A DNA stretch of 64,000 nt, taken from NCBI GenBank assembly GCA_018780035.1, contig JADMKE010000016.1, forward strand, positions 124,001 through 188,000, read 5' to 3'. This document shows, piece after piece, positions 56,719 to 64,000 of the stretch; within the stretch, counting starts at the first letter, position 1, and every line of letters starts with the position of its first letter. The notes under the pieces are model-generated. The model ran no database searches, was not told the DNA's origin, and was given only the letters and a program-made list of their open reading frames with translations. Position numbers and translations under genes: made by a program. The stretch comes from Candidatus Sericytochromatia bacterium (lineage in GTDB: Bacteria > Cyanobacteriota > Sericytochromatia > UBA7694).

Positions 56719-56907
56719 CTATTTATCAGCAGAAGCGGGTTTAAAAACTTCACGCCCTTTATAATATCCGCAACCGGGACAAACGACATGGCTGGGCTTT
56801 TTATCGCCGCACTGATTACAAATAACCAGTGTGGGAAGTACAGCTTTCCAATGTTGACGACGGCTGTTACGTTTAGAACGGGATGTTTTCTTTTTTGGTT
56901 GTGGCAT
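56719..56907 (-). CDS. rpmF: 50S ribosomal protein L32
   Basis: A 62-residue L32. It begins MPQPKKKTSRSKRNSRR and has the zinc site C-x2-C...C-x2-C (CNQCGDKKPSHVVCPGC). It lies between yceD and the plsX pseudogene, the standard yceD-rpmF-plsX order. AAGG lies 7 nt upstream of ATG 56907. Confidence 0.95.
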   Translation of the reverse strand: MPQPKKKTSRSKRNSRRQHWKAVLPTLVICNQCGDKKPSHVVCPGCGYYKGREVFKPASADK

Positions 56908-56974
56908 AGATCAGCCTTGGCGGTCAGGAAAACCACCAACCTCCTTTTTTATGGTAATGAATTTTCTTGGTTTA

Positions 56975-57535
56975 TCACTTGGACTTGTCAACTTCCCAGG
57001 ACTGAACCGCCTGTCGAATGGATTCCCAAGCAGGATCGATAGGAAGGGAGTCGTCTGGGTTAGAGTCCAGATTAGATTCTTGATTGACGTTTGCCAAATG
57101 TTCATTATAACAGGTTTCGGAGCTTAATTTTTGAGCTGGTAAATTCAAAATAATATACTGCCGAACCAACTCCTGCAGGTCCAATTCTTCCTCAGGCAAA
57201 ATTTGCTCATGGCTATCGTCCGTCAATTCAGCCTCTTCTAAATAGGTATACTCCGGAACAACCTCCATAATTTCTTCAAAAGAAAAAGCCAAGGTTGTAT
57301 CAAAAGGTTGAAGTGTGCGGTCACAGAGCAATTGCAAAGTAACATCTACTTTGCCTTGACAGAGCAAGAGACGGGCCTGGAGCTCTACACGAATCTCACC
57401 GCTGATCTGATGGACGGTCATATCCGGGTCGTCAAACACCCCCGGAGGAACACACAAATCAAAAACAGCTGTCTTTTGAGGCAATCGAGAGAGAGCAGAA
57501 GGCGCAATGGCTAGTTTTTCATAATGCTGAGTCAT
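56975..57535 (-). CDS. yceD: YceD/DUF177 family protein
   Basis: A 186-residue protein of the DUF177 family, implicated in 23S rRNA accumulation. The core shows GEIRVELQARLLLCQGKVDVTL and the CDRTLQPF box, followed by an acidic EEEL..ELVRQYIILNLP segment. It precedes rpmF, as in most bacteria. The last 45 residues are an Asp/Asn/Ser-rich extension. No Shine-Dalgarno is visible. Upstream, 57540-57561 holds an 11-bp tandem repeat (CTGAATCAAAT) and 57578-57598 a TTAGG-N5-CCTAA-N1-TTAGG motif. Confidence 0.85.
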   Translation of the reverse strand: MTQHYEKLAIAPSALSRLPQKTAVFDLCVPPGVFDDPDMTVHQISGEIRVELQARLLLCQGKVDVTLQLLCDRTLQPFDTTLAFSFEEIMEVVPEYTYLEEAELTDDSHEQILPEEELDLQELVRQYIILNLPAQKLSSETCYNEHLANVNQESNLDSNPDDSLPIDPAWESIRQAVQSWEVDKSK

Positions 57536-57644
57536 AATACTGAATCAAATCTGAATCAAATCAAGAATTTAATAAAATTAGGATAAACCTAAGTTAGGGT
57601 AACATTCCTTGGGGCGATCTTCAAGCAGAATCACATCGTTGCGC

Positions 57645-59003
57645 CTAAAGAACTTCATCAAAGAAAGAAAAAACCTTTGCCTTGACCCGTTGCCAAGCTG
57701 AAAACGACTTGCTGTCATAAGGGGCCAAGGCATGGCGATTGTGCTCGAATAGGCGGTCTTCAACAATTTTTGTAAAACCTGCATCGGTAACAGAAATATT
57801 CAATTCTTGGTTGTTTTCGAGTGCCCGTGTGTCAAAATTGGTGGAACCAATCGTGGTCCAAACACCATCAATCGTCATTAATTTGCCATGTGTGAAGACT
57901 TTTTTATCTTCACCGGGATCTACCTTAAACACTTTGCCACCTGCTTTGACCAAACGCTCAGCATTCTGCTGATTCAAAACCTCGTGGATCGGGTTGTCAC
58001 TGACACCCGGCAAAAGGACGCGAACCTCGATCCCTCGGCGGGCAGCAGCAATCAGTGCTTCAATGACATCGGGATCAGAAAAATAGGGCTGGACCACATA
58101 AACATGGTGTAAAGCCGACTGAATAGCACTGATAAAGGCATTCTTGCTATCTTTTTCTTTACCTGGTTCTTGGGGACTGGTTACGGTTACTCTGGTAGCA
58201 GAAGTTCCAAATTTCATGCCAACTGGCAGTCGGGGCAAAACAGCAGGAACCTGTCCTCCAGCATGTTTCCAATTCTGAAAGAATTCAGTTTGCATCTCTT
58301 GAACTGATTCACCTTGTACCGCAGCCATTAAGTCATGCCATTCATACTGATACTCATCACCAATATTCATGCCACCCGTAACGCCTTTATAGCCATCCAC
58401 TAAAACCAATTTACGGTGAGTGATATTGACGTTTTCCCAATCAAATAATTTTTTATTATAGAGTTTTACATCTACGCCATTTTGCTGGAGAAACTTAACC
58501 ACTTCACCAGATTCATTGACCTGGCCCATGGCATCCAACAAAAGTTTGACATCTAAACCTTGTTTTTTCTTGGCAACCAATTCATTGGCAAATTCCCAGC
58601 CCGTCTTATCACTGTGGAAAAGAAACATTTCAACATAAACAGCTTGTTTGGCAGAGCGAATATACTCTTTCATTTTGTCAAAGGCCTCTTTGCCGTCGAC
58701 CAAGAGTTCCACGTGATTGTTGTAGGTATTTTGGGTGCCTGTGGCTTTATCAACCGCACGGTTGATACTGCTGGCGGAAGATTGAATCTGAAGCAATTGA
58801 ATGGGAGCCATACGGGTTTGACCAGCAACATTCAAATCGAGCCGATCGCGATTAAAAACCTGCCCTGGCGGCAATAAACCACCGGGATTACTGGGTTGTT
58901 GAGGCAAAAAAGGACGCTGCAATTTCAAATGCTGGGGTGAATTGTATTCATCCCATTGTTTGACAAATCGCGACACATATTGATTTTGCAATGCGTTAGG
59001 CAT
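57645..59003 (-). CDS. Phospholipase D-like protein (cardiolipin synthase type)
   Basis: A 452-residue PLD-superfamily enzyme with both HKD motifs: HRKLVLVDGYKGVTGGMN (about 205-225) and HGKLMTIDGVWTTIGSTN (about 370-390). Cardiolipin synthases join two phosphatidylglycerols; this one lacks the usual N-terminal membrane helices, so it may be peripheral or hydrolytic. The first 60 residues are polar. ATG 59003 has GAGGGAG 6 nt upstream. A weak hairpin with a T-run near 57578-57592 may end it. Confidence 0.85.
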   Translation of the reverse strand: MPNALQNQYVSRFVKQWDEYNSPQHLKLQRPFLPQQPSNPGGLLPPGQVFNRDRLDLNVAGQTRMAPIQLLQIQSSASSINRAVDKATGTQNTYNNHVELLVDGKEAFDKMKEYIRSAKQAVYVEMFLFHSDKTGWEFANELVAKKKQGLDVKLLLDAMGQVNESGEVVKFLQQNGVDVKLYNKKLFDWENVNITHRKLVLVDGYKGVTGGMNIGDEYQYEWHDLMAAVQGESVQEMQTEFFQNWKHAGGQVPAVLPRLPVGMKFGTSATRVTVTSPQEPGKEKDSKNAFISAIQSALHHVYVVQPYFSDPDVIEALIAAARRGIEVRVLLPGVSDNPIHEVLNQQNAERLVKAGGKVFKVDPGEDKKVFTHGKLMTIDGVWTTIGSTNFDTRALENNQELNISVTDAGFTKIVEDRLFEHNRHALAPYDSKSFSAWQRVKAKVFSFFDEVL

Positions 59004-59128
59004 ACTCAACTCCCTCGGTAAACACCGATTCTGATAAGGAGTTTATAGACTAAAAAATAATAATACTGACGCTAAGAAATGGTTAACTTTTCATTACTGA
59101 AAGCCAAGAATTTTTAACCTAGAACCCA

Positions 59129-60019
59129 TCATGCATCACGGTATCTGCCGATTTTGAGGTATTGACCAATATTGGCATTGGGATAGATCACAGGTTGGAT
59201 ATGAGTGCTTGATGCCGTAATTAAGGTAGTTACCCCAGGGCCATGCCCGGCTGTATACGAATCGGTATGGCAGACCACCCCGATTGTCATCGCCCCTTTG
59301 AGGAAGGACCAGCCATAAAAAGACTTATAATCCATTAGCGCCACGACATCACCGAGTTTCAATTTATGCAAGCCCAATTGCTCGATATACTCCCGATCTG
59401 AGGTTTGAATATCAATATCAGCTTTAAACCCATCTGTGCGCCCCAATCCTGAGCCAAGTAACTCAGCCGGAACAGTTGCCACCACAGGAATACGTAATTT
59501 TTTTTCAGCAGGATCTTCTTCGATTCCCATATTATGAAAAAGTGAAGGAGCCAAGCTCCAGATTAATACCTCAGGGTAATCTAACAATTGCAATCCCTGA
59601 CCGTAGGCCCGAATCTGGATTTTGTCCTCGTGGCTCATGACATCTAAGACTTCATCCGCAAAATCAATCATCACATGCTCACACCCCCCATGAGTTCCCG
59701 TCACAATCCCTTTGGCCCCTTTGGCTTCTCCAGATAATAGACGGGCTTCATTGCCCAGACAAGCAAAATAATTATAAGAGAGGTTTACTCCCTGCTCCCG
59801 TTTTTCAATCGAAGCAGTAGAAGAGACGCCTGGTTCAGCGTGATCGGCCACCCAGCCAAACGCACTGTCTCCGACTTTGAGGTTGTAAGTAATTCCCCCC
59901 ACACCGGGCAACATGAGACCTTGTCCATCATGAGAAACACGCCAGCCAGACGCCCCGGGATAAATCGGATTACCTTGGACGGCTGTCATGATCAATTGTG
60001 TTTCATTGGTTTTCAACAT
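59129..60019 (-). CDS. DUF4438-family protein
   Basis: A 296-residue protein that resembles DUF4438 (Thermotoga-type). It starts MLKTNETQLIMTAVQGNPIYP and contains GTHGGCEHVMIDF and the C-terminal HTDSYTAGHGPGVTTL; the His, Asp and Gly-rich segments look like an active site. Function is unknown. It starts directly at the gatC stop codon (no gap), so the two are co-transcribed. A metal- or nucleotide-binding role can only be guessed. Confidence 0.7.
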   Translation of the reverse strand: MLKTNETQLIMTAVQGNPIYPGASGWRVSHDGQGLMLPGVGGITYNLKVGDSAFGWVADHAEPGVSSTASIEKREQGVNLSYNYFACLGNEARLLSGEAKGAKGIVTGTHGGCEHVMIDFADEVLDVMSHEDKIQIRAYGQGLQLLDYPEVLIWSLAPSLFHNMGIEEDPAEKKLRIPVVATVPAELLGSGLGRTDGFKADIDIQTSDREYIEQLGLHKLKLGDVVALMDYKSFYGWSFLKGAMTIGVVCHTDSYTAGHGPGVTTLITASSTHIQPVIYPNANIGQYLKIGRYRDA

Positions 60020-60310
60020 TTATTTATCTCCCATGATTTGCGGAACTTTAAAATAGGCCTCTTCAGTTTCTGGGGCATTCATAAAAATTTGGGCTTGGCT
60101 CAAGGAATGCAAAACGGTGTCATCGCGAAAAACATTGATAGCAGGCAAAGCATGGCTGGCCGGTTTAACACCAGTTGTATCCAGTTCAGCAAGCTGATCC
60201 ACATAATTCAAAATAGCCCCTAATTGCTCAGTAAACTGTTCAATTTCGGCCTCAGAAAAACTCAAGCGCGAGAGTCGGGCAATATGTTTAATCGATTCGG
60301 TAGAAATCAT
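60020..60310 (-). CDS. gatC: Asp-tRNA(Asn)/Glu-tRNA(Gln) amidotransferase subunit GatC
   Basis: The small subunit of the GatCAB amidotransferase that converts Glu-tRNA(Gln) or Asp-tRNA(Asn). The 96-residue protein has the expected start (IKHIARLSRLSFSEAEIEQF) and the C-terminal EEAYFKVPQIMG. ATG 60310 has AAGGAG 5 nt upstream. gatA and gatB are not nearby. It is the first gene left of oriC and is transcribed away from it. Confidence 0.93.
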   Translation of the reverse strand: MISTESIKHIARLSRLSFSEAEIEQFTEQLGAILNYVDQLAELDTTGVKPASHALPAINVFRDDTVLHSLSQAQIFMNAPETEEAYFKVPQIMGDK

Positions 60311-60401
60311 AGAGGCTCCTTCAAAAAATAAGCACATAACTATTTTAACAACTCTCTTAGAAGTTGACCGAAATAGACAAATTTAGACAATAAATCGAAT
60401 C

Positions 60402-60585
60402 TGTGGATAACCTGTGGATAACTCTTTCCTGATTGTGGATAATTTGTGGATAAGCTCTCAGTGAGATGGCTAACACTTTGCCTTAAATCCGCATAAACAC
60501 TTGAAAATTTACCTGTGCAAAAATCACAAATGAAGATTGAATAAATCTCAAACAAAGCGAAGTGCTGTGGATAACTTGTGGATAA
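60402..60585 (+). promoter_or_regulatory. DnaA-box array 1 (six perfect boxes)
   Basis: TGTGGATAA at 60402, 60413, 60434, 60445, 60566 and 60577, all in one orientation and mostly 11 bp apart within pairs. TGTGAATAA at 60610 is a one-mismatch box. Confidence 0.9.
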
Positions 60586-60739
60586 CTAAGGATTTATGTG
60601 GGGATTTTATGTGAATAAGTCTCTTGGTAGCCGACGTCACTCTCGAAAAAAGTCCTCTTCTGTCTTGGTAAATTTCCCAGACATCAAATCAAAATAGCAA
60701 AGACCCCAAAATAGAAAAAAGCAAAATTGGCGAAAATCT

Positions 60740-61031
60740 GATCTCTCGACGATCCAGGGGATCTTTAAGTGGGAAAAACTCTTTTTTATAGAATTGTCCT
60801 CTGACATTCTTGTCCCCGGATCGAGCCTCTCGACATAAGTGATTTTCAGAGCAAAAAGCAAGCATCTAGGAACTTTGTGACAGAGGACACAAAAAATCGA
60901 TCCACTGGATCCACTCGATGAATCTCTCAGATCTGATTGAAATTAATAAAAGGGGGAGTGGATCCCCAAAGGGCAAAGTCGGTGGAAATTTTGAAACAGA
61001 AAACCATACAGCCCAGTTCCCAAGATCCACT
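60740..61031. repeat. GATC/GATCCACT-rich spacer of oriC
   Basis: Nine GATC sites in about 290 bp (60740, 60751, 60760, 60819, 60899, 60908, 60930, 60961, 61024). Four GATCCACT copies (60899, 60908, 61024, and one inverted at 60957-60964). CTCTCGA occurs at 60640, 60743 and 60827. Confidence 0.8.
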
Positions 61032-61211
61032 GCAACGTCTGCTGCCCAAAATAAGTTTGTCTTACATTTGCATTAGCTGCCATCAATCAGTAGACAATTA
61101 ATAGAAAGAAGACTACACTAGTAGACAATGATAGACTACTTAAAAAAGATAAATACAAATAGCCTAAATTATTGAGATATGTTTATTTTTATTTAATTTT
61201 GTAAATCAGCT

Positions 61212-61375
61212 TGTGGATAAGTTGTGAATAACTGAACTTATTTCTGTGGATACGACTGTGGATAAATATGGGCCTGTTGAAACCAGTAATCTTATCCACA
61301 GTTTTTCCACAACTGTGGATAGCGTCTAAAACAATTAATCATCAATGCTTCAGAGATCTTATCCACATTTCCACA
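61212..61375. promoter_or_regulatory. DnaA-box array 2
   Basis: Perfect boxes: TGTGGATAA at 61212 and 61257, and the reverse form TTATCCACA at 61292 and 61359. One-mismatch boxes: 61223, 61245, 61303 and 61314; a two-mismatch box lies at 61367. Boxes point both ways. Confidence 0.9.
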
Positions 61376-61400
61376 GGCTCTACTACTACTGATCATATAA
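61359..61400 (+). promoter_or_regulatory. BUS-like DNA unwinding element (boxes, GC spacer, DnaA-trios)
   Basis: In order: box TTATCCACA (61359-61367), weaker box ending TTTCCACA (61368-61375), GC-rich GGCTC, then TACTACTACTGA (61381-61392) and AT-rich ATCATATAAATTGATC. This is the box-box-GC-trio-AT order of the Bacillus basal unwinding system, with trios reading TAG on the other strand. Confidence 0.7.
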
Positions 61401-61549
61401 ATTGATCTTTGAAGCAGGATCTTGATCTCTGGTTAGAGAATCAGTTGGGTTTTCAATTGTAAGGGGGTGTGTTAGTTTGGTATTTAGCCAACATTTCCAA
61501 TCCTAAGAAATTTAAAAAAATCCAAAAAGATCCAAGAGACTAAGAAGCC

Positions 61550-62665
61550 ATGAAAATTACCTGTTCTACAGAGCATTTAAGAAAAAATTTGCAAGCCGTT
61601 CAGAGAGCTGTTGCCAATAAAGGCATCTTGCCTGTTTTGAGCAATGTATTATTTACCTCATTGCATGATTCAGAGGGGCATATCAAAATCATTGGGACAG
61701 ATCTTGAAATTGGTGTAGAAAGTCGCTTAGAAATTGGAGCTGCTGAGAAGATCAATATTACAATCCCAGCAAAAAAACTCTTTGAAATTGTCAATAAATT
61801 CCCTGATGAAACCGTTCATTTTGATTTTCATGAAAATGGCTCTGTGGATTTGATTGGGGAAAAGTTAAAATTCAATTTAAACACTTTACCCGCAGATGAT
61901 TTCCCTCGTCTGCCTCATGTCAACCGGGACACCCAATTTTCATTGGGGTTGAGTGACTTCTGCCAAGCCATTCGACAAACAACTTTTGCAACAGCAACCG
62001 ATACAGCAAAAAGTATTTTAACGGGTGTTAACGTTCAACTCGACAATGGCCAGTTGCGCTTAGCGGCCACTGATGGCTATCGTCTGGCTGTTCGGCAATT
62101 GGTTTTACATGACAATTCACCTCAAGCACTCAACGTCATTATCCCCAAACGTACTTTGGTTGAGTTAGAGCGTTTGATCAAGCAAGATGAACGTGAAATG
62201 GTTGGCATGTCTGTGACTGATAGTCATGTTTTGTTTGAATCTGATGGGAAAGTATTGACCTCTCGATTGATTGAAGGCAAATATCCTGATTACAATAAAA
62301 TTTTGCCCAAATCTTTTGGACGCAAAGTCTGGTTTGAAACCAAACCCCTCTTAAGCGCTGTCGAGCGTGTTGCAATTATGGCATCGGAACAAACGCATGT
62401 GATTAATTTTGATATTCAGGCCAGTGAATTGATTATTACTGCTGGAGCTGAGCAGGGCAAAGCAAGGGAATCTGTCGAGGTCAAAACTGAAGGTGAGCCC
62501 TTGAACATTAGTTTTAACGCCAATTATTTGATGGATGTACTGAAGATCTTTGCTGAAGATGCCAGTCACAGCTTGCTCCAACTCAACAGTGAAATACAAC
62601 CCGCTGTCATTCATTCCGTTGATAACGATGATTATGTCTGTATGTTGATGCCGATTAAACCCTAA
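61550..62665 (+). CDS. dnaN: DNA polymerase III beta subunit (sliding clamp)
   Basis: The ring-shaped clamp that holds DNA polymerase III on DNA. The 371-residue length and three-domain repeat are typical. It starts MKITCSTEHLRKNLQAVQRAV and ends with VCMLMPIKP, near the usual (V/L)MP(I/M)R end. It is the first plus-strand gene right of oriC. The ribosome binding site is weak (AAGAAG). recF follows 16 nt later. Confidence 0.97.
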   Translation: MKITCSTEHLRKNLQAVQRAVANKGILPVLSNVLFTSLHDSEGHIKIIGTDLEIGVESRLEIGAAEKINITIPAKKLFEIVNKFPDETVHFDFHENGSVDLIGEKLKFNLNTLPADDFPRLPHVNRDTQFSLGLSDFCQAIRQTTFATATDTAKSILTGVNVQLDNGQLRLAATDGYRLAVRQLVLHDNSPQALNVIIPKRTLVELERLIKQDEREMVGMSVTDSHVLFESDGKVLTSRLIEGKYPDYNKILPKSFGRKVWFETKPLLSAVERVAIMASEQTHVINFDIQASELIITAGAEQGKARESVEVKTEGEPLNISFNANYLMDVLKIFAEDASHSLLQLNSEIQPAVIHSVDNDDYVCMLMPIKP

Positions 62666-62681
62666 GCATGATAAGGCTATC

Positions 62682-63824
62682 GTGTGGCTTCAATTCATTG
62701 AGTTAAATCAGTTTAGGAATTATAAATCCCTAAAGTTGGAGCTGGGCGATGCGCGCCAAATTGCTTTGGTTGGTTTTAATGCCCAAGGGAAAAGTAATTT
62801 TCTAGAAAGTCTATATTTATTGGCTTTTGCCTCTTCTTTCCGGACAGCATCGTTAACGGAAATTGTTCAATGGGGGTCAACTATCGCCACCGTTGAAGGC
62901 AATTTTGGCTATAAACACAATGTTCCTTTGTCTCTCAAATTTGGGATTTATAAAAATGGCAAACGACAGGCAATTGTCAATCAAGAACATCAGAAGCGTC
63001 TCTCAAATTATATTGGGCATATCAAATTGGTCTGTTTCACCCCCAAAGACCTTATGATGTTAACAGGGCAACCTTCAGATAGACGGCAATTTATTGATTT
63101 ATTATTAACCCAAAGCTATCCCCGCTATTATTCTCTGTTGCAAAATTATCAGCGTTTGATCAAACAAAGAAATGCCCTGCTAAAAAATCTCAAAAAAAGG
63201 ACGGGCTCTCAGCTTGCTCAAGAATTAGACGAGCTAGATTCTTGGGATGCTCAGATCAGCCAATTGGGAGCACAGATTATAAAACGTCGCCAAGTTGTGT
63301 TGACTGATCTAAGTCGGTTATTGCATGGCACTCATGCTTCGGTGTCTTTAATGGCTGAGAAAATTGAATTGATCTACCGTTCAAATTTGGGCGAAGATAT
63401 TTCACAGATGGGATTATCTGATTTGGAGCAAAGCTTGGCCAAGCAGTTAAAAGCAAAAAAAACCAGTGATATTCTACATGGGCATACCTCTGTTGGTCCA
63501 CATCGGGATGATTTGAGTTTTGTCTTAAATGGGCATGAATTAAAATTTTTCGGCTCTCAGGGACAGATTCGCACTGTTGCACTGGCACTTAAAATCGCTG
63601 AAATGAAATATTTGTCTGATCTGTTTAACGAACCTCCGATTTTATTGCTAGATGATGTCTTTTCCGAATTGGATATCAAACGACAACAGGCTTTGATCGA
63701 GCATATACAACAGCCAGGTATCCAAACTTTTTTAACCACCACACATTTAGAGGGACCCGTTCAACGCTTTTTTAACCAGGGCTCAAAAATTCTTCATGTT
63801 TCGGGGGGAAGTATTTTTCAATGA
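62682..63824 (+). CDS. recF: DNA replication/repair protein RecF
   Basis: An SMC-like ATPase that helps load RecA at gaps. Walker A is slightly altered (GFNAQGKSNFLESLYLL; usual GxNGxGKT/S). The signature GSQGQIRTVALALKIAEM and Walker B ILLLDDVFSELD are intact. The 380-residue length is normal. GTG 62682 has AAGG 7 nt upstream. Its stop overlaps the next gene (ATGA). dnaN-recF is a conserved pair. Confidence 0.96.
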   Translation: MWLQFIELNQFRNYKSLKLELGDARQIALVGFNAQGKSNFLESLYLLAFASSFRTASLTEIVQWGSTIATVEGNFGYKHNVPLSLKFGIYKNGKRQAIVNQEHQKRLSNYIGHIKLVCFTPKDLMMLTGQPSDRRQFIDLLLTQSYPRYYSLLQNYQRLIKQRNALLKNLKKRTGSQLAQELDELDSWDAQISQLGAQIIKRRQVVLTDLSRLLHGTHASVSLMAEKIELIYRSNLGEDISQMGLSDLEQSLAKQLKAKKTSDILHGHTSVGPHRDDLSFVLNGHELKFFGSQGQIRTVALALKIAEMKYLSDLFNEPPILLLDDVFSELDIKRQQALIEHIQQPGIQTFLTTTHLEGPVQRFFNQGSKILHVSGGSIFQ

Positions 63825-64000
63825 AGCCACGGAAACATAAACGTAATGCGGGGTTTCGGTCTGTCGGAGATTTGCTCAGTGGGGTTCTTGGCCCACATTC
63901 AAAGCTTCAAAATAATCCTCTCCTACAAATTTTAGAGCGCTGGAAGGATATTGTCGGTCCCTTTATTGCCGAAAGAATGCAGCCCGTTCGGATTGAGAAT
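63821..64000 (+). CDS. DUF721 (DciA-like) protein, 5' part only
   Basis: The first 60 codons of a gene cut by the window edge. The reading starts MKPRKHKRNAGFRSVGDLLS and continues with LLQILERWKDIVGPFIAERM, the W-x-x-I/V-V-G signature of DUF721. DciA proteins of this family load the replicative helicase in bacteria without DnaC. ATG overlaps the recF stop (ATGA), so it is translated with recF. Confidence 0.85.
   Translation, partial: MKPRKHKRNAGFRSVGDLLSGVLGPHSKLQNNPLLQILERWKDIVGPFIAERMQPVRIEN

Larger units (their letters stand above)
60311..61549. other. oriC: Chromosomal replication origin (oriC) region
   Basis: A 1,239-bp gene-free region. It has two arrays of DnaA boxes (60402-60585 and 61212-61375), an AT-rich stretch (61080-61210), a BUS-like unwinding element (61359-61400) and a GATC-rich spacer (60740-61030). 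It separates minus-strand genes on the left from dnaN-recF on the right, so transcription diverges from it. A 74-residue reading frame inside the spacer is probably not a gene. Origins next to dnaN without dnaA are known from Cyanobacteria. Confidence 0.88.

Noticed and set aside
56382..57042. Plus-strand reading frames antisense to plsX and rpmF
   Set aside because: The minus strand carries clear PlsX fragments and L32, so these are shadows.
57578..57784. Minus-strand frame at the end of the PLD gene, suggesting a frameshift
   Set aside because: The PLD frame ends naturally at 57645 with normal length; the other frame has no PLD motif.
60637..60861. A 74-residue minus-strand reading frame inside the oriC spacer
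   Set aside because: No ribosome binding site or recognisable domain, and it lies over the repeated GATC/CTCTCGA elements.

Overview
The window is a bacterial chromosome segment that includes what looks like the replication origin, oriC, at 60.4-61.4 kb. The organism has a two-membrane, LPS-type envelope: LptD, LptB, LptC and two LptF/LptG-type permeases are all encoded. It is flagellated (MotA, MotB, FlbD and a hook/basal-body protein). It divides with SepF and makes glycerophospholipids, K+ and phosphate transporters. A 173-residue SLOG protein at 41.6-42.1 kb closely resembles the 'DNA recombination-mediator protein A' family that I know mainly from Cyanobacteria. With dnaN beside oriC but no dnaA there, this suggests a non-photosynthetic relative of Cyanobacteria (Sericytochromatia/Blackallbacteria or Vampirovibrionia type). 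That placement is inference. No phage, IS element, CRISPR array or rRNA operon was seen.

Layout. 0.2-3.5 kb: a flagellar hook/basal-body gene and three small genes of unknown function behind a sigma28-like promoter. 3.5-10.7 kb: housekeeping genes (M23 peptidase, acyl-CoA carboxylase beta subunit, mnmA, a 2OG-Fe(II) oxygenase-like gene, enolase). 10.7-15.3 kb: Rieske protein, lptD and an Lpt permease. 15.4-19.3 kb: sugar aminotransferase, PEGA-repeat protein, HTH/coiled-coil protein, tRNA-Asn. 19.4-30.9 kb: about eleven minus-strand genes with short gaps or overlaps, running flbD-motA-motB-nth-fapA-like-ROK kinase-double GT-C glycosyltransferase-membrane spermidine synthase-two lipoproteins-Flp-like pilin. 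30.9-37.5 kb: an unknown gene with a CheY-like regulator, tRNA-Ala, lptC, Ktr K+ uptake and Pit phosphate uptake. 37.5-42.1 kb: permease, lptB, sugar ABC ATPase, mltG and the SLOG gene in one operon. 42.3-52.6 kb: ppc, an envelope protein, a Cas4-like nuclease, glyS, plsC, sepF, a BI-1 protein, moxR and L31. 52.8-60.3 kb: minus-strand genes running from gatC away from the origin. 60.3-61.5 kb: oriC. 61.5-64 kb: dnaN, recF and the start of a DUF721/DciA gene.

Main discoveries. (1) oriC has ten perfect DnaA boxes in two arrays about 0.6 kb apart. The inner array ends in box-box-GC spacer-DnaA-trio order, as in the Bacillus basal unwinding element. The spacer between the arrays is crowded with GATC sites and GATCCACT repeats. 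(2) A clear plsX pseudogene lies just downstream of yceD-rpmF: three fragments remain, with internal stops, frameshifts and a large deletion. (3) Several genes have a -10 box about 6 nt before the start codon and no Shine-Dalgarno, which suggests leaderless mRNAs. (4) There are unusual protein architectures: a fusion of two GT-C glycosyltransferases, a response regulator with Pro at the switch Thr, a RacA-like HTH/coiled-coil protein, and a MotA with a long basic tail.
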